Source of the DNA: Paenibacillus yonginensis
Lineage (GTDB): Bacteria; Bacillota; Bacilli; Paenibacillales; Paenibacillaceae
Assembly (NCBI RefSeq): GCF_001685395.1
Contig: NZ_CP014167.1
Location: forward strand, 997,501 to 1,061,500
Length of the DNA stretch: 64,000 nucleotides
Reading direction: 5' to 3'
Under the pieces are notes generated by a model. It was not told the DNA's origin. It searched no databases and was given only the letters and a program-made list of their open reading frames with translations. Both the position numbers and the translations under genes were made by a program. Each line of letters opens with the position of its first letter. The stretch's first letter is position 1. Shown here piece by piece: positions 28,746 through 38,200 of the stretch.

Positions 28746-30131
28746 ATGGCATTTGAAGGCTTAACAACACGTCTGCAGAATGTATTCAGCAAGCTGAGGG
28801 GCAAAGGCAAGGTTTCGGAGGAAGACGTCAACGAAGCGATGCGCGAAGTGCGGCTTGCCCTGCTGGAAGCGGACGTTAACTTTAAAGTCGTTAAGGAGTT
28901 CATATCCAAGGTCAAAGAGAAAGCTGTCGGCAGCGAGGTTATGGGCAGCTTTACTCCAGGCATGGTCATCATCGATATCGTCAACAAGGAATTGACCGAG
29001 CTGATGGGCGGCACGCAGGCGAAGCTGGCCCGCAGCAATAAACCGCCAACCGTCATCATGATGGCTGGCCTGCAGGGGGCCGGTAAGACCACCACCTCTG
29101 CCAAACTGGCCAAGATGCTGCTCAAAGGCAATCACCGGCCGCTGCTGGTAGCCGGCGATATTTATCGTCCTGCGGCCATCAAACAGCTCCAGGTGCTTGG
29201 AGAGCAGATTAAAGTCCCCGTGTTCTCCTTGGGCGACGGCATCAGTCCGGTTGAAATCGCCAGACAAGCTTTGGAACAGGCCAAAGAGAACGGCAACGAT
29301 TATCTGATTATTGATACCGCCGGTCGTCTGCATGTGGACGAAGAGCTGATGGAAGAGCTCAAGCAGATCCATGCTACGGTAACGCCGGATGAGGTGCTGC
29401 TGGTGGTCGATGCGATGACCGGTCAGGATGCGGTAAATGTGGCGGAGAGCTTCCACGCCCAGCTTGAATTGACAGGGGTCGTATTGACGAAGCTGGACGG
29501 CGATACCCGCGGCGGTGCAGCGTTGTCCGTCAAAGCCGTTACAGGCTGTCCGATCAAGTTCGCATCGCTTGGTGAGAAGATTGACGCGCTTGAGCCGTTC
29601 CATCCGGAGCGGATGGCTTCCCGGATTCTCGGCATGGGCGATATGCTCTCCCTGATCGAGAAAGCTCAGTCGAGCATTGACGCAGACAAAGCTAAGGAAA
29701 TGGAACGCAAGATGCGCAATGCCGAATTTACGTTCGATGATTTCCTAGAGCAGATGGATCAGGTGAAGAAGCTTGGACCGATTGACCAGATCATGGACAT
29801 GATCCCGGGCATGGGCAAAGTGAAGCAGATGAAAGATGTGAAGGTTGACGAGAAACAAATGGGACGCGTCGAAGCCATCGTTCGTTCGATGACGAAGGAA
29901 GAGAAGCAGAATCCGGATCTGATCAACCACAGCCGGCGCAAGCGGATTGCGGCGGGCAGCGGCTCCAATTTGGCCGATGTCAACCGTCTGATCAAGCAGT
30001 TCGACGAGATGCGCCGGATGATGAAGCAGCTTTCAGACATGATGGGCGGTCCTAAATCCGGCAAAGCGGCGAAGATGCTGCGCGGCATGCAGGGCAAAGC
30101 AGGCAAGGGTATGAAGTTCCCTTTCCGTTAA
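28746..30131 (+). CDS. ffh: Signal recognition particle protein Ffh
   Basis: Ffh binds signal sequences and SRP RNA. The NG GTPase domain includes GLQGAGKTTTSAKLA near residue 106, the DTAGRL motif and TKLDGDTRGG. The C-terminal methionine-rich M domain (IDQIMDMIPGMGKVKQMK) binds RNA and signal peptides. It has 461 residues and a GTGAGGTGACC site. Confidence 0.96.
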   Translation: MAFEGLTTRLQNVFSKLRGKGKVSEEDVNEAMREVRLALLEADVNFKVVKEFISKVKEKAVGSEVMGSFTPGMVIIDIVNKELTELMGGTQAKLARSNKPPTVIMMAGLQGAGKTTTSAKLAKMLLKGNHRPLLVAGDIYRPAAIKQLQVLGEQIKVPVFSLGDGISPVEIARQALEQAKENGNDYLIIDTAGRLHVDEELMEELKQIHATVTPDEVLLVVDAMTGQDAVNVAESFHAQLELTGVVLTKLDGDTRGGAALSVKAVTGCPIKFASLGEKIDALEPFHPERMASRILGMGDMLSLIEKAQSSIDADKAKEMERKMRNAEFTFDDFLEQMDQVKKLGPIDQIMDMIPGMGKVKQMKDVKVDEKQMGRVEAIVRSMTKEEKQNPDLINHSRRKRIAAGSGSNLADVNRLIKQFDEMRRMMKQLSDMMGGPKSGKAAKMLRGMQGKAGKGMKFPFR

Positions 30132-30205
30132 ACCGGCAGGGGAAGGAAATAGATAAACTCAGCTAGTGCTGAAGTGTTGATTCTTGTAAGGAGGTGAATG
30201 TTGAA

Positions 30206-30478
30206 ATGGCAGTTCGTATTCGTTTGAAACGTATGGGTGCTCACAAAGCTCCTTTCTACCGTGTGGTGGTTTCGAATTCCCGTTCCCCACGTGACGGCCG
30301 CTTTATCGAAGAAATCGGTTACTACAACCCGACTACAGTACCGGCAGTAGTGAATATCGATGAAGAGAAAGCTCTGAAATGGTTGCAGGATGGCGCACAA
30401 GCTTCCGATACTGTTCGCAACTTGCTCAGCAAAGCGGGCGTTATGAAGAAGTTCCATGAGTCCAAATTGCAAAAATAA
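30206..30478 (+). CDS. rpsP: Ribosomal protein bS16
   Basis: This 90-residue 30S protein reads [19 protein letters not shown] at the N-terminus. ATG 30206 follows AAGGAGGTGA; the in-frame upstream start is not needed. The gene lies in ffh-rpsP-khpA-rimM-trmD order. Confidence 0.95.
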   Translation: MAVRIRLKRMGAHKAPFYRVVVSNSRSPRDGRFIEEIGYYNPTTVPAVVNIDEEKALKWLQDGAQASDTVRNLLSKAGVMKKFHESKLQK

Positions 30479-30500
30479 TGGCTGATTTGGAGGGTCCTTT

Positions 30501-30731
30501 GTGGAGCAATTAGTCGGCGTTATTGCGAAGGCTTTAGTTGATCATCCGGAGGATGTCCGTGTAAGCGTCGTGGAGAAAGAGAATCTGATTGTTTATGAAC
30601 TGACCGTACATCCTGATGATGTGGGGAAAGTGATCGGCAAGCAGGGCCGAATCGCCAAGGCGCTTCGCACGGTAGTGACTTCAGCAGCTGTAAAGATGGA
30701 CAAACGGGTTACCGTGGACATCATATCTTAA
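30501..30731 (+). CDS. khpA: KH-domain RNA-binding protein KhpA
   Basis: This 76-residue single KH domain protein has the signature VIGKQGRIAKALRTVV. It partners with KhpB (Jag/EloR) in related bacteria and affects cell elongation and RNA metabolism. GTG 30501 follows TGGAGGG. A terminator follows directly. Confidence 0.92.
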   Translation: MEQLVGVIAKALVDHPEDVRVSVVEKENLIVYELTVHPDDVGKVIGKQGRIAKALRTVVTSAAVKMDKRVTVDIIS

Positions 30732-30735
30732 GATA

Positions 30736-30776
30736 TACGAAAGAGGGTTAGGATGTATGTCCTAGCCCTTTTTCGT
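30736..30776 (+). terminator. Terminator after khpA
   Basis: ACGAAAGAGGGTTAGGA pairs with TCCTAGCCCTTTTTCGT around ATGTATG, with wobble pairs. It may partly separate rimM-trmD from the upstream genes. Confidence 0.75.
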
Positions 30777-30947
30777 ACAAACATAAGAACGTATAACGTC
30801 GAGTCGTTTTAAATTTTGGACCTTATACTTTTTATATTTGCAGGGGGATGCCCGGTGTCTGGCAGCATCATTGCTGCGAGCCGCCTGTGTATCTCCGAAT
30901 GAGAATGATGACTGCGAATTATCGAAAGCTATTTTTAGGAGGGTATT

Positions 30948-31466
30948 ATGTCAGAAGCTTTATTATCGGTTGGCAAAATTGTCAATACACACGGCATTCG
31001 CGGTGAGCTTAAAATACTGTCCAGCACGGATTTTCCAGATGTCCGCTTTGCGGAAGGAAACCGCCTGCTGTTCGTAAATCCTGAGACCGGCCAGCAGGTA
31101 CCGGTTACGGTGCAAATGTCCCGCCCCAATAAAGGGACCTTCATTCTGAAGTTCAAGGAATTCGGCAACATTAATGAAGTCGAGAAATATAAAGGCTGGG
31201 ATCTCAAGGTAACCAAAGATCAGACCATTGAGCTTGAGCCGGACGAATATTATTTCCATGAAATCATTGGCTGTGAGGTCATTACAGAAGAAGGCGAAGC
31301 ACTGGGGAGTATTACGGAGATTTTGCGGCCGGGCGCCAACGATGTCTGGGTAGTCAAAATGAAAAACGGCAAGCAGCTGCTGCTGCCGGTTATTGATGAT
31401 GTAGTGCTCGACGTGGACGTACAAGCCAAACAGGTGAAAATCCATCTGATGGAAGGGTTGCTGTAA
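30948..31466 (+). CDS. rimM: Ribosome maturation factor RimM
   Basis: RimM helps assemble the 30S head with protein S19. The N-terminal domain starts VGKIVNTHGIRGELKIL and a C-terminal PRC-barrel follows (ELEPDEYYFHEIIGCEV, VLDVDVQAKQVKIHL). The protein has 172 residues. It overlaps the spacing of trmD by only three bases, so the two are coupled. Confidence 0.94.
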   Translation: MSEALLSVGKIVNTHGIRGELKILSSTDFPDVRFAEGNRLLFVNPETGQQVPVTVQMSRPNKGTFILKFKEFGNINEVEKYKGWDLKVTKDQTIELEPDEYYFHEIIGCEVITEEGEALGSITEILRPGANDVWVVKMKNGKQLLLPVIDDVVLDVDVQAKQVKIHLMEGLL

Positions 31467-31469
31467 ACG

Positions 31470-32330
31470 ATGCGGGTAGATGTGCTGACGCTTTTTCCGG
31501 AAATGTTCACCGGCGTATTTGGCACGAGCATTTTGGGCAAAGCGCAGGAGAAGGGGATCGTTTCCCTAAATGCTATCAATTTCAGAGACTACTCTGAAAG
31601 CAAACACGGCACCGTTGACGATACTCCCTATGGCGGAGGAGGAGGCATGGTGCTGAAGCCGGAACCGATCTTCCGGGCGGTCGAAGCGCTGCTGAGCGAG
31701 CAGGCGGGGGAGAAAGTGAGCTTGGAGCAGAGGCCGGAGGGAGAGGTGCCTGATCCGGCAGGAACGCTGGCGGAAGCTGTCGATTCTTCTCTAGGCCAGG
31801 CGCGACAACGCGAGAGCGGGTCCAAGCGGCCGCCAAGGGTGATTTTGCTTTGTCCGCAGGGTGAGCCTTTTACGCAAGCGAAAGCGGAGGAGTTGGCCCG
31901 TGAGGACCATCTGATCATGATCTGCGGCCATTACGAAGGATATGATGAACGAATCCGCGAGCATCTGGTAACGGATGAAATCTCCGTCGGCGATTATGTG
32001 CTGACAGGCGGGGAGCTCCCAGCCATGGTGGTGACGGACAGCGTCATCCGTTTGCTCCCGGGCGTGCTCGGCAATGAGACCAGCGCGGTAACGGATTCGT
32101 TCAGCACGGGACTGCTGGAGTACCCGCATTATACCCGTCCGGTGGAATTCCGCGGCTGGAAGGTGCCGGATATTTTGCTCAGCGGCCATCACAGCAATAT
32201 TGACGCCTGGCGCCGCAAAGAGGCTTTGAGACGTACCTGGAAGCGCCGCCCCGACCTGCTGGATAAGCTGGAGCTGACCCAGCAGGACAAGCTTTGGCTG
32301 AAGGAAATCCAAGCGTCTGAAGAGCCATAA
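31470..32330 (+). CDS. trmD: tRNA (guanine-37-N1)-methyltransferase TrmD
   Basis: TrmD makes m1G37 in tRNA. Conserved blocks are [30 protein letters not shown], the knotted SAM site ([25 protein letters not shown]) and the C-terminal YTRPVEF. The length is 286 residues against about 245 usual. A charged, Pro/Ser/Glu-rich insertion of roughly 38 residues (about 80-118) lies between the VEALL helix and [12 protein letters not shown]. Confidence 0.95.
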   Translation: MRVDVLTLFPEMFTGVFGTSILGKAQEKGIVSLNAINFRDYSESKHGTVDDTPYGGGGGMVLKPEPIFRAVEALLSEQAGEKVSLEQRPEGEVPDPAGTLAEAVDSSLGQARQRESGSKRPPRVILLCPQGEPFTQAKAEELAREDHLIMICGHYEGYDERIREHLVTDEISVGDYVLTGGELPAMVVTDSVIRLLPGVLGNETSAVTDSFSTGLLEYPHYTRPVEFRGWKVPDILLSGHHSNIDAWRRKEALRRTWKRRPDLLDKLELTQQDKLWLKEIQASEEP

Positions 32331-32346
32331 GCACCGGCCTAGATAA

Positions 32347-32475
32347 AAGAGGACACCAGCGGGTGCCGGTGCGATTCTGGCCGCCATCAAGGTGATGGGC
32401 AATCAGATTACGGATGAGCATAGGGAGAAAGCGGACCAATTTTTTAACGGACACCGGTCCTATAACAACCATTAA
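32347..32475 (+). pseudogene. Remnant 3' end of an unidentified gene
   Basis: An open frame without a good start runs from just after a stop to TAA 32473-32475. It reads AGAGAILAAIKVMGNQITDE then HREKADQFFNGHRSYNNH and ends directly at a terminator, as a real gene end would. The family is not recognised. It may be the tail of a gene that once followed trmD. Confidence 0.35.
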
Positions 32476-32502
32476 ACCAGCCGATTTATCGGTTGGTTTT
32501 TT
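32474..32502 (+). terminator. Terminator closing the ffh-trmD operon
   Basis: AACCAGCCGA/TCGGTTGGTT with loop TTTA is followed by TTTT. It marks the natural end of the operon and the left side of the accessory region. Confidence 0.8.
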
Positions 32503-32646
32503 GCGTTTCTGGAAGATGAGTGAAGACGCGATTTGGCAAGAAAGCTTGTGCGGCGTTTTAGGTTGGCCGGAATCGGGTAATGACATAAGGTCAGCGAATA
32601 AAGCAAGCAGTTGAGAGCAACAGGAGCAAGAAAGGATGGAATAGCA

Positions 32647-32787
32647 ATGGCAGCACAGACAGAAGATTTTGAGACCGCAGGAAATCCGATTTCCGTGAAC
32701 GAACTGGCCGACGCCTCCGATTTCTTTCAAACGGTGGACGATGTATTGGCCTATTACGCCAAAGAGCAGGATAAAGAAGACAAATGA
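32647..32787 (+). CDS. Small acidic protein, 46 residues
   Basis: The frame ATG 32647 to TGA 32787 has a GAAAGGATGG site upstream. It encodes an acidic, single-helix type protein with NELADASDFFQTVDDVL and a charged C-terminus (AKEQDKEDK). It has GC-rich codons like the host. The family is not recognised. Confidence 0.45.
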   Translation: MAAQTEDFETAGNPISVNELADASDFFQTVDDVLAYYAKEQDKEDK

Positions 32788-32958
32788 TCAATGTTGACTT
32801 TACCGGGCTTTAAAAAGCCTGCGGAATAGCTCAAACTTGGAACCAGTTGGATCTGAGGAAAAAGTTCAATCCAGAGTGAAGCATATGTGATGATGTCGAG
32901 GCTGCGCCAGTAGAGCAGTCCTACCCAACCAAAAGCTTTCTTAATCATGTGTAGAGAA

Positions 32959-32994
32959 AGAACCCCGCTGCTCCTAACGGATCAGTGGGGTTCT
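32959..32994 (-). terminator. Terminator for the leftward small gene
   Basis: GAACCCCGCTG (32960-32970) pairs with CAGTGGGGTTC (32983-32993) with a 12-base loop. Read leftward it is followed by TTTCTC, suiting the gene at 33020-33236. Confidence 0.6.
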
Positions 32995-33019
32995 GCATGT
33001 TTTGTAAGCTGAAATCCAA

Positions 33020-33236
33020 TTATATGGTTTGAAACATCGTTGTTTCGCGGGCATAATACGATTTGCGGCCTGTTTCGATATTCCGGATGCGTACATAGGT
33101 TTCGGTGTATTTCTCGACGACCCCTCGGCCTACTTCACAGTAGACGCCGGCAGGATCCTCCTGCCAGGCGGAGATGACTTTCTGGGAGAGGGCAGCGGCA
33201 AAAAAACTCTATATTAGCAATAATTGTATTAGGCAT
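33020..33236 (-). pseudogene. Small conserved-looking protein, frameshifted
   Basis: Read leftward from ATG 33236, behind GGAG, the frame runs MPNTIIANIEFF to a run of seven T (complement of 33200-33206) and then loses sense. Six T would give a 71-residue protein continuing AAALSQKVISAWQEDPAG, VEKYTETYVRIRN and ending ETTMFQTI at 33020. The second part shows clear protein-like codon use. Function is unknown. This is the fourth homopolymer frameshift in the window. Confidence 0.6.
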
Positions 33237-33422
33237 GGATAACTCCTTTTTTAGCTTGAAAATGGAATAAAATCAGGAATCACTTAAATAGATTGGACCG
33301 TTGTTAATTGTAACATTAAATCTTTATTCGGAAAACAGAAATCGTAGACCAAATTTATAGATTTTCTTTGTGAGAAAATTCATTTACAATTACTATAAAA
33401 AAGATAAGGAGAAAGGTTTACT

Positions 33423-33809
33423 ATGTGGAAGGAATTTAAGGCGTTTGCCTTTAAAGGAAATGTGCTCGATTTGGCGATCGGCGTGGTGATCGGAGCGGCC
33501 TTTGGCAAAATCGTGACTTCGATCGTAAACGATCTGATTACCCCGATTATCGGTATTATCATTGGCGGGCTCAACTTCTCGGGTTTGGCTCTGGAGGTTG
33601 GCGACTCCAAAATTACATACGGCAACCTGATTCAAACAATCATTGATTTTCTGCTGACGGCAGCGTCTATTTTTCTATTCATCAAGCTGCTTGGCAGATT
33701 TAAAAAGAAAGAAGAGGAAAAACCGGCAGCTCCCCCTGTGCCAAGCCGTGAAGAAATGCTGCTGACGGAAATCCGGGATCTGCTGAAGCAGCAGCGGCAG
33801 GAATCTTAG
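33423..33809 (+). CDS. mscL: Large-conductance mechanosensitive channel MscL
   Basis: MscL opens under membrane tension to release solutes during osmotic downshock. The 128-residue protein has the signature [22 protein letters not shown] in two parts ([22 protein letters not shown]), a periplasmic-type loop, a second membrane helix, and a C-terminal charged helix ([15 protein letters not shown]). An AAGGAGAAAGG site precedes the ATG. A bidirectional terminator follows. Confidence 0.94.
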   Translation: MWKEFKAFAFKGNVLDLAIGVVIGAAFGKIVTSIVNDLITPIIGIIIGGLNFSGLALEVGDSKITYGNLIQTIIDFLLTAASIFLFIKLLGRFKKKEEEKPAAPPVPSREEMLLTEIRDLLKQQRQES

Positions 33810-33844
33810 AAGACTGATTATGTCTGAATCTGATCCCGAATAGC

Positions 33845-33882
33845 AAAAAAAGGATCTTCTCACTCGAGAACGATCCTTTTTT
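33845..33882. terminator. Bidirectional terminator after mscL
   Basis: AAAAAAGGATC pairs with GATCCTTTTTT around a 15-base loop, so A and T runs flank the stem on both strands. Confidence 0.8.
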
Positions 33883-33922
33883 CTATTCCAGCATAGAAGG
33901 TAGTATTGATTTACTGAATCTC

Positions 33923-34054
33923 TCATAAAGTAAAGTGTTCATTTGCTAGACGCTCAGGTGAAACAAATAAAATATCAATACTGCCTTGAGACAAGTCTTC
34001 TTCAATTTCTGCTAACTCTTGTGCATTAAGTGAACTATCAATCGAAGCGGGCCT
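33923..34054 (-). pseudogene. RecQ-family helicase fragment
   Basis: Read leftward, this 44-codon scrap encodes ASIDSSLNAQELAEIEEDL, GSIDILFVSPERLANE and then stops at 33923. The VSPERL element and spacing match RecQ-like DEAD helicases just before motif II. There is no start and no other helicase motif, so it is a remnant. It is joined directly to an unrelated rightward fragment near 34055. Confidence 0.6.
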
Positions 34055-34065
34055 TTGCATTTATA

Positions 34066-34239
34066 CTTTACCTAAAACTAGTAACATGGAAATGTGGTGA
34101 ACGTTACACCTTTGAGGCAGCTAATCAAGACATAAAACAATACACTCGCATTGCTGATAATAAGACAATAAAAAAATCATTAAAAAATCTATACGTACAT
34201 AACTACTTGCTATACAGAAGAGATCCAACAATTTATTGA
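34066..34239 (+). pseudogene. Fragment of a helix-turn-helix replication-type protein
   Basis: The readable segment FAFILYLKLVTWKCGERYTF, NQDIKQYTRIADNKTIKKSL, NLYVHNYLLY resembles the winged-helix part of phage or plasmid replication proteins. It is AT-rich, lacks a proper start, and ends by running into another fragment. The assignment is weak. Confidence 0.35.
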
Positions 34240-34859
34240 TGCTGAAAAGGCTAAATGGGAAGAAGAGGTTTTATCTCCTGTCATTGCTGAGCGTGACAGC
34301 TTGCTCCAATTTAAGCCCAAGTGGGGGAAGCTCTTCTTCTAGTTCTAGTAAATCCTCTTCTTCATCTTCTTCTAAGAACTCTTCGAGCCGCTCTTCCAAA
34401 GGTTCCTCTGCCCCCAAATCCACAGAGCCAACCTACAAAAAATCTAAGCTGAGTGTATTTATTAATGGGAAAAGAGCCGATTTCAATAGCGATTTAATCA
34501 TTTATCAAAATACGAACATGGTTCCTCTTCGCGAAATAGCTGATCTGTTAGGAGCAACTTTCAGTTATGATCCAAGCAGCGGTGTCATTAGTGTAAGCAA
34601 AAATAACAACAAGGTCACATTTACAATGGGAAGCAAGAAAGTATATTACAATGGGGAAGCTGAAACCCTTAACGTGGCTCCAATGATTGTAAAAGGTGTC
34701 GCATATGTTCCCTTGCAAAGCCTTGTTAAAGGTCTTGGAGCTAGCTTAAAAGCTGATAGTTCCAACCAAACCCTTAGTATCTGCTTCTTTATTTATAGCT
34801 TTTGCAAAATCTGTCCCCTTAGCAGACAGAGTGAACTTCCCTGTAGATTCACTAAATGA
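34236..34859 (+). pseudogene. Lipoprotein-like protein with copper amine oxidase-like domain, damaged
   Basis: The frame from TTG 34236 has a basic start, a hydrophobic FYLLSLLSVTAC lipobox-like signal, a long Ser-rich linker, and a copper amine oxidase N-domain-like repeat (VFINGKRADF, MVPLREIADLLGATFSYD, YVPLQSLVKGLGASL). These are common in surface proteins of Paenibacillus. The last 25 residues after NQTLSI are not domain-like, suggesting a 3' truncation. Another frame over 34205-34337 reads like a phage scaffold coil (KAKWEEEVLSPVIAERDSLL), so the apparent signal peptide may be a chance fusion at a recombination junction. Confidence 0.5.
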
Positions 34860-34865
34860 GATTAG

Positions 34866-35441
34866 TTTATTCTAGGTCAAGATCAAATATGCTGGTGTTT
34901 TCCAAAAGATAATCCCATTGCTGCATGGTATACCTACTTAATTACACAAGTTGGAAACCCTAAAATCATTCGTAAGAATACAGAGTTAGCAGAATACGCG
35001 ATATTGCACAGAGTAACTTACGAAATGGTGACTGATAAGGAGATTAAACCTGTTTGGAGTAACAGTAGCTTTTCACATCTTACAGAGAAATATATAAATG
35101 AAGATGAACTGTTATCTCTTCTGTCAAATGAAGATAATAGCGCTCGGGTAAAGGGCAAAATTTTACGAGCGCATGGAACATGTAACATGTATCTCAGAAT
35201 TGAGAAGCGAAAGAATGGCATAGTAACAATTGATCTAAATAACCCAGGAAGTTACTATGTGGAGTATCTAACCCAACTGCTAAAAAGAACAAGTATGAGT
35301 TGGAGTTGTTTCACATACCCTACGATTGACCCCTACCACAATATTAAGGTCTTTATTAATACCAATGATGATAACGATTTAAAAAGTTTGGTTAAATCTG
35401 ATTTTAGATGGATAACTATGAAGAAAATAAGAAAATTATAA
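34866..35441 (+). pseudogene. N-terminally truncated protein of unknown family
   Basis: After a stop at 34863-34865 an open frame of about 191 codons runs to TAA 35441. It begins ILGQDQICWCFPKDNPIAAW, continues through HRVTYEMVTDKEIKPVW and ends DFRWITMKKIRKL. The sense sequence upstream of the only plausible start (TTG 35004) shows that the real N-terminus has been lost. AT-rich codons mark it as acquired. I do not recognise the family. Confidence 0.5.
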
Positions 35442-35447
35442 ATTGCG

Positions 35448-35483
35448 AAAACCTTCACAGAGAATATCTGATGAAGGTTTTTT
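35448..35483 (+). terminator. Terminator
   Basis: AAAACCTTCA/TGAAGGTTTT with a 14-base loop is followed by TTC, directly after the truncated gene. Confidence 0.75.
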
Positions 35484-35561
35484 CTGTTTTCGGGGCTAAG
35501 GACATAGGACAAGTCTTATTCCAATATAAATCACTAAAAAGAGTTAAAGGAGGAATAACTG

Positions 35562-35741
35562 TTGAAATTCACAGTTACTGAAGTTTACGGTAGTAAACCG
35601 ATTTCAAATTGGATAGCCATAAAATTAACGGAGTTTGTGAAGCAAAAGTATGGCTTGGATATACAAGTGACAGTTAATACAAATACTGCAGAGAAATCGT
35701 CTCAGTTAGAATCTGCACAAAATCAATTAAGTCAAAGCTAA
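35562..35741 (+). CDS. Small protein upstream of the recombinase, 59 residues
   Basis: TTG 35562 lies 7 bases after AAAGGAGGA, an excellent ribosome site. The product reads KFTVTEVYGSKPISNWIAIK, with QKYGLDIQVTV, and a Gln/Ser-rich tail. It precedes the serine recombinase in the same direction. Family unknown, but the ribosome site makes expression likely. Confidence 0.5.
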   Translation: MKFTVTEVYGSKPISNWIAIKLTEFVKQKYGLDIQVTVNTNTAEKSSQLESAQNQLSQS

Positions 35742-37337
35742 CTGAATAATTTCAAGAGTATTTATTAACAACATATAACCCGTATAAAGCAAACTGAGGT
35801 TGTATATAAATGAGTAGTAACAGCGGTTTTTTTATAGGGGTGAGAGCATGCATCTTGAAAAGATTAGATGTGCAATCTATGCACGGGTCTCGACTGATCA
35901 GCAGGGGGATTCAATTGAAAATCAAGTAAGTCAATGTCAGGAATATATAAGCAGACTTGGGCAGCAGTACGATTACACTAATGTCATAATTTATAAAGAT
36001 GAGGCCGTATCCGGCTACTACACGAGCGTATTTGACCGTGTTGAAATGAAAAAGGCAATTCAGGATGCTAAAAATAATCAGTTTAAATTGCTTGTTTTTA
36101 AAGAAGTAAGTCGGGTTGGACGTGATAAACAAGAAAATCCAGCCATTATCGGTATGTTTGAACAATATGGTGTAAGGGTTGTAGCCATCAATGATAACTA
36201 TGATTCTTTAAACAAGGATAACATTACCTTTGACATATTATCCGTTCTCTCTGAGCAAGAATCCAAAAAGATATCATCTCGTGTAAGCAGCGCCAGAAAG
36301 CAAAAGGCACGCAGAGGACAATGGGGGGGAGAACCCCCCATTGGGTATAAAGTGAATCGTGAATCCAAACGACTTGAGATCGATCCGGATTTTAAGGATA
36401 TTCCAATAAAAATATTTGAGCTCTATGTAGAAAAAGGAATGGGTACCTTTAAGGTAGCCGAATACTTAAATAATAAAGGCATAAAAACAAAAAATGGGAA
36501 CCGTTGGAGCCGAGAGACAATTAATAAATTGCTTCGCAACCAGGCTTACATTGGAAGTGTAGTGTATGGGACAAGGAAAAATCAATTGCAGAGAGAATAC
36601 GATGACCATGGAAAAATGTCAAAGAAGAAAGTTCAAATCAAGATAAACAAGACTGAATGGCAGATTGTGGAGGATGCTCATGAACCTCTAATTAAAAAGG
36701 ACGTCTTTTATGCTGCCCAGCGAATCCTTTTATCTAAAAGTCATAATCGGGCTCCGCGAAGAGCCTATCACCCCCTGACTGGAATATTAAAATGTGGCAA
36801 ATGTAACGAAGGCATGGTGTGCCAGAAAAGAACGTACAACTCCAAGGAATATAGGTATTATATCTGCAAAACTTACCATAAATATGGAAGGGATGTTTGT
36901 TCTCAGACGAACGTGAATGCTGATGAACTTGAGCGTGTAATCCTTGACTCTGTACGACAACGTTTGGACAAGCTTCCCAACGATCCCTTTGTGATGGTAG
37001 CGAACAAAAGTAAAGATATCGAGCGGATACAGAAAGAGATCAAAGTTAAACAACAAAACAAAGATAAGTGGAAAAAAGATCAGATCGATATTTTTAAACA
37101 ACGGGATCTTTTCGATGAAGAAACATATCAACAGCAAATGCTTGATATTAAACGGCATATCCTTCTGCTTGATGAGGAAATTACAGTGATGGAAAAACAA
37201 ATCGAAAGTTTAATGGACCAAATCGCTGAATCATCATCTTTAGAACATTATTTGGAGGAATTCAGGAAATTGGACATCGGTGGTCCAGGATCTATGTGTA
37301 CCTCTGTCAATAGAGTAGACACAAAGAATCGAGAAAA

Positions 37338-38153
37338 TTATGCGGCAGATCGGTACATACGTTCGCACTCATTGGGCGTAGAATACCCAATCGCGGAATG
37401 GATTCGTTTTCCATTGTAGAAGCAGGTAATATATTCAAAAATGCGTTTCTTGGCTTGCTTGCGTGTTTTGAACTTCTCCAAGTAGACAAGTTCTTTCTTA
37501 AGCACACTGTGGAACGATTCAATACACGCATTATCGTAGCAGTTCCCTTTGCGGCTCATACTGCCTTTCATCTTGTAGGTGCGCAGCCGCGCCTGGTAGT
37601 CATGAGAAGCGTACTGGCTGCCGCGATCCGAATGATGCAGAACCTCTTCGCACGGTCGCTGCTGGCTGTGGGCGCGGTCCAGCGCCGTTAACACGAGTTC
37701 TTTCGTCATTCGCTCATCCATGTGAAATCCAACGATTTTACGACTGTACAGGTCCATGATGCTTGCCAGGTATAGCCACCCCTCATCGGTCGGGATATAC
37801 GTAATATCAGCCACCCAGGCCTTGTTTGGAGCGGACGGATTAAACTCGCGGTTCAACACGTTCTCTTGGACAGGCAGGTTGTGCTTCGAGTTGGTTGTGG
37901 CCTTGTATTTCTTCACCGTGCGAGAACGTAAACCCAGCTCCTTCATGATCCGAGCGACTGTTTTCTCGGACACTCGTATGCCCTGCTTGTGCAGTTCTTT
38001 TGCTACTTTGGGGCTTCCATATAATCGACGGGATTCTAGAAAGATACGACGGATCCGCCGCTCCAGCTTGCGACGTCGCTTTTCACGTTTGCTGGCTTTT
38101 CGCTGGGTCCATTTGTAATAGCCGCTTCGGGATACTTCAAAGGCTTCGCACAT
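37338..38153 (-). CDS. IS3-family transposase OrfB (DDE integrase core)
   Basis: OrfB has an HTH_21-like start (VSRSGYYKW) and the rve integrase domain with the catalytic triad: D in WVADITYIPT, D in HHSDRGSQYAS and E in NACIESFHSVLKKE. The reading frame is sensible upstream to about 38240 (ALIYAFIHDHRFKC), so it is normally made as an OrfAB fusion by -1 frameshifting at A AAA AAG near the end of orfA. Confidence 0.9.
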   Translation of the reverse strand: MCEAFEVSRSGYYKWTQRKASKREKRRRKLERRIRRIFLESRRLYGSPKVAKELHKQGIRVSEKTVARIMKELGLRSRTVKKYKATTNSKHNLPVQENVLNREFNPSAPNKAWVADITYIPTDEGWLYLASIMDLYSRKIVGFHMDERMTKELVLTALDRAHSQQRPCEEVLHHSDRGSQYASHDYQARLRTYKMKGSMSRKGNCYDNACIESFHSVLKKELVYLEKFKTRKQAKKRIFEYITCFYNGKRIHSAIGYSTPNECERMYRSAA

Positions 38154-38200
38154 CTTCGAGACTCGGCACTTGAAGCGATGATCGTGGATGAAGGCATAGA

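Noticed and set aside
32754-32948. Leftward 64-residue frame starting MIKKAFGWVGLLYW
   Set aside because: It overlaps the end of the 46-residue gene, has no clear ribosome site and no recognisable family; probably chance.
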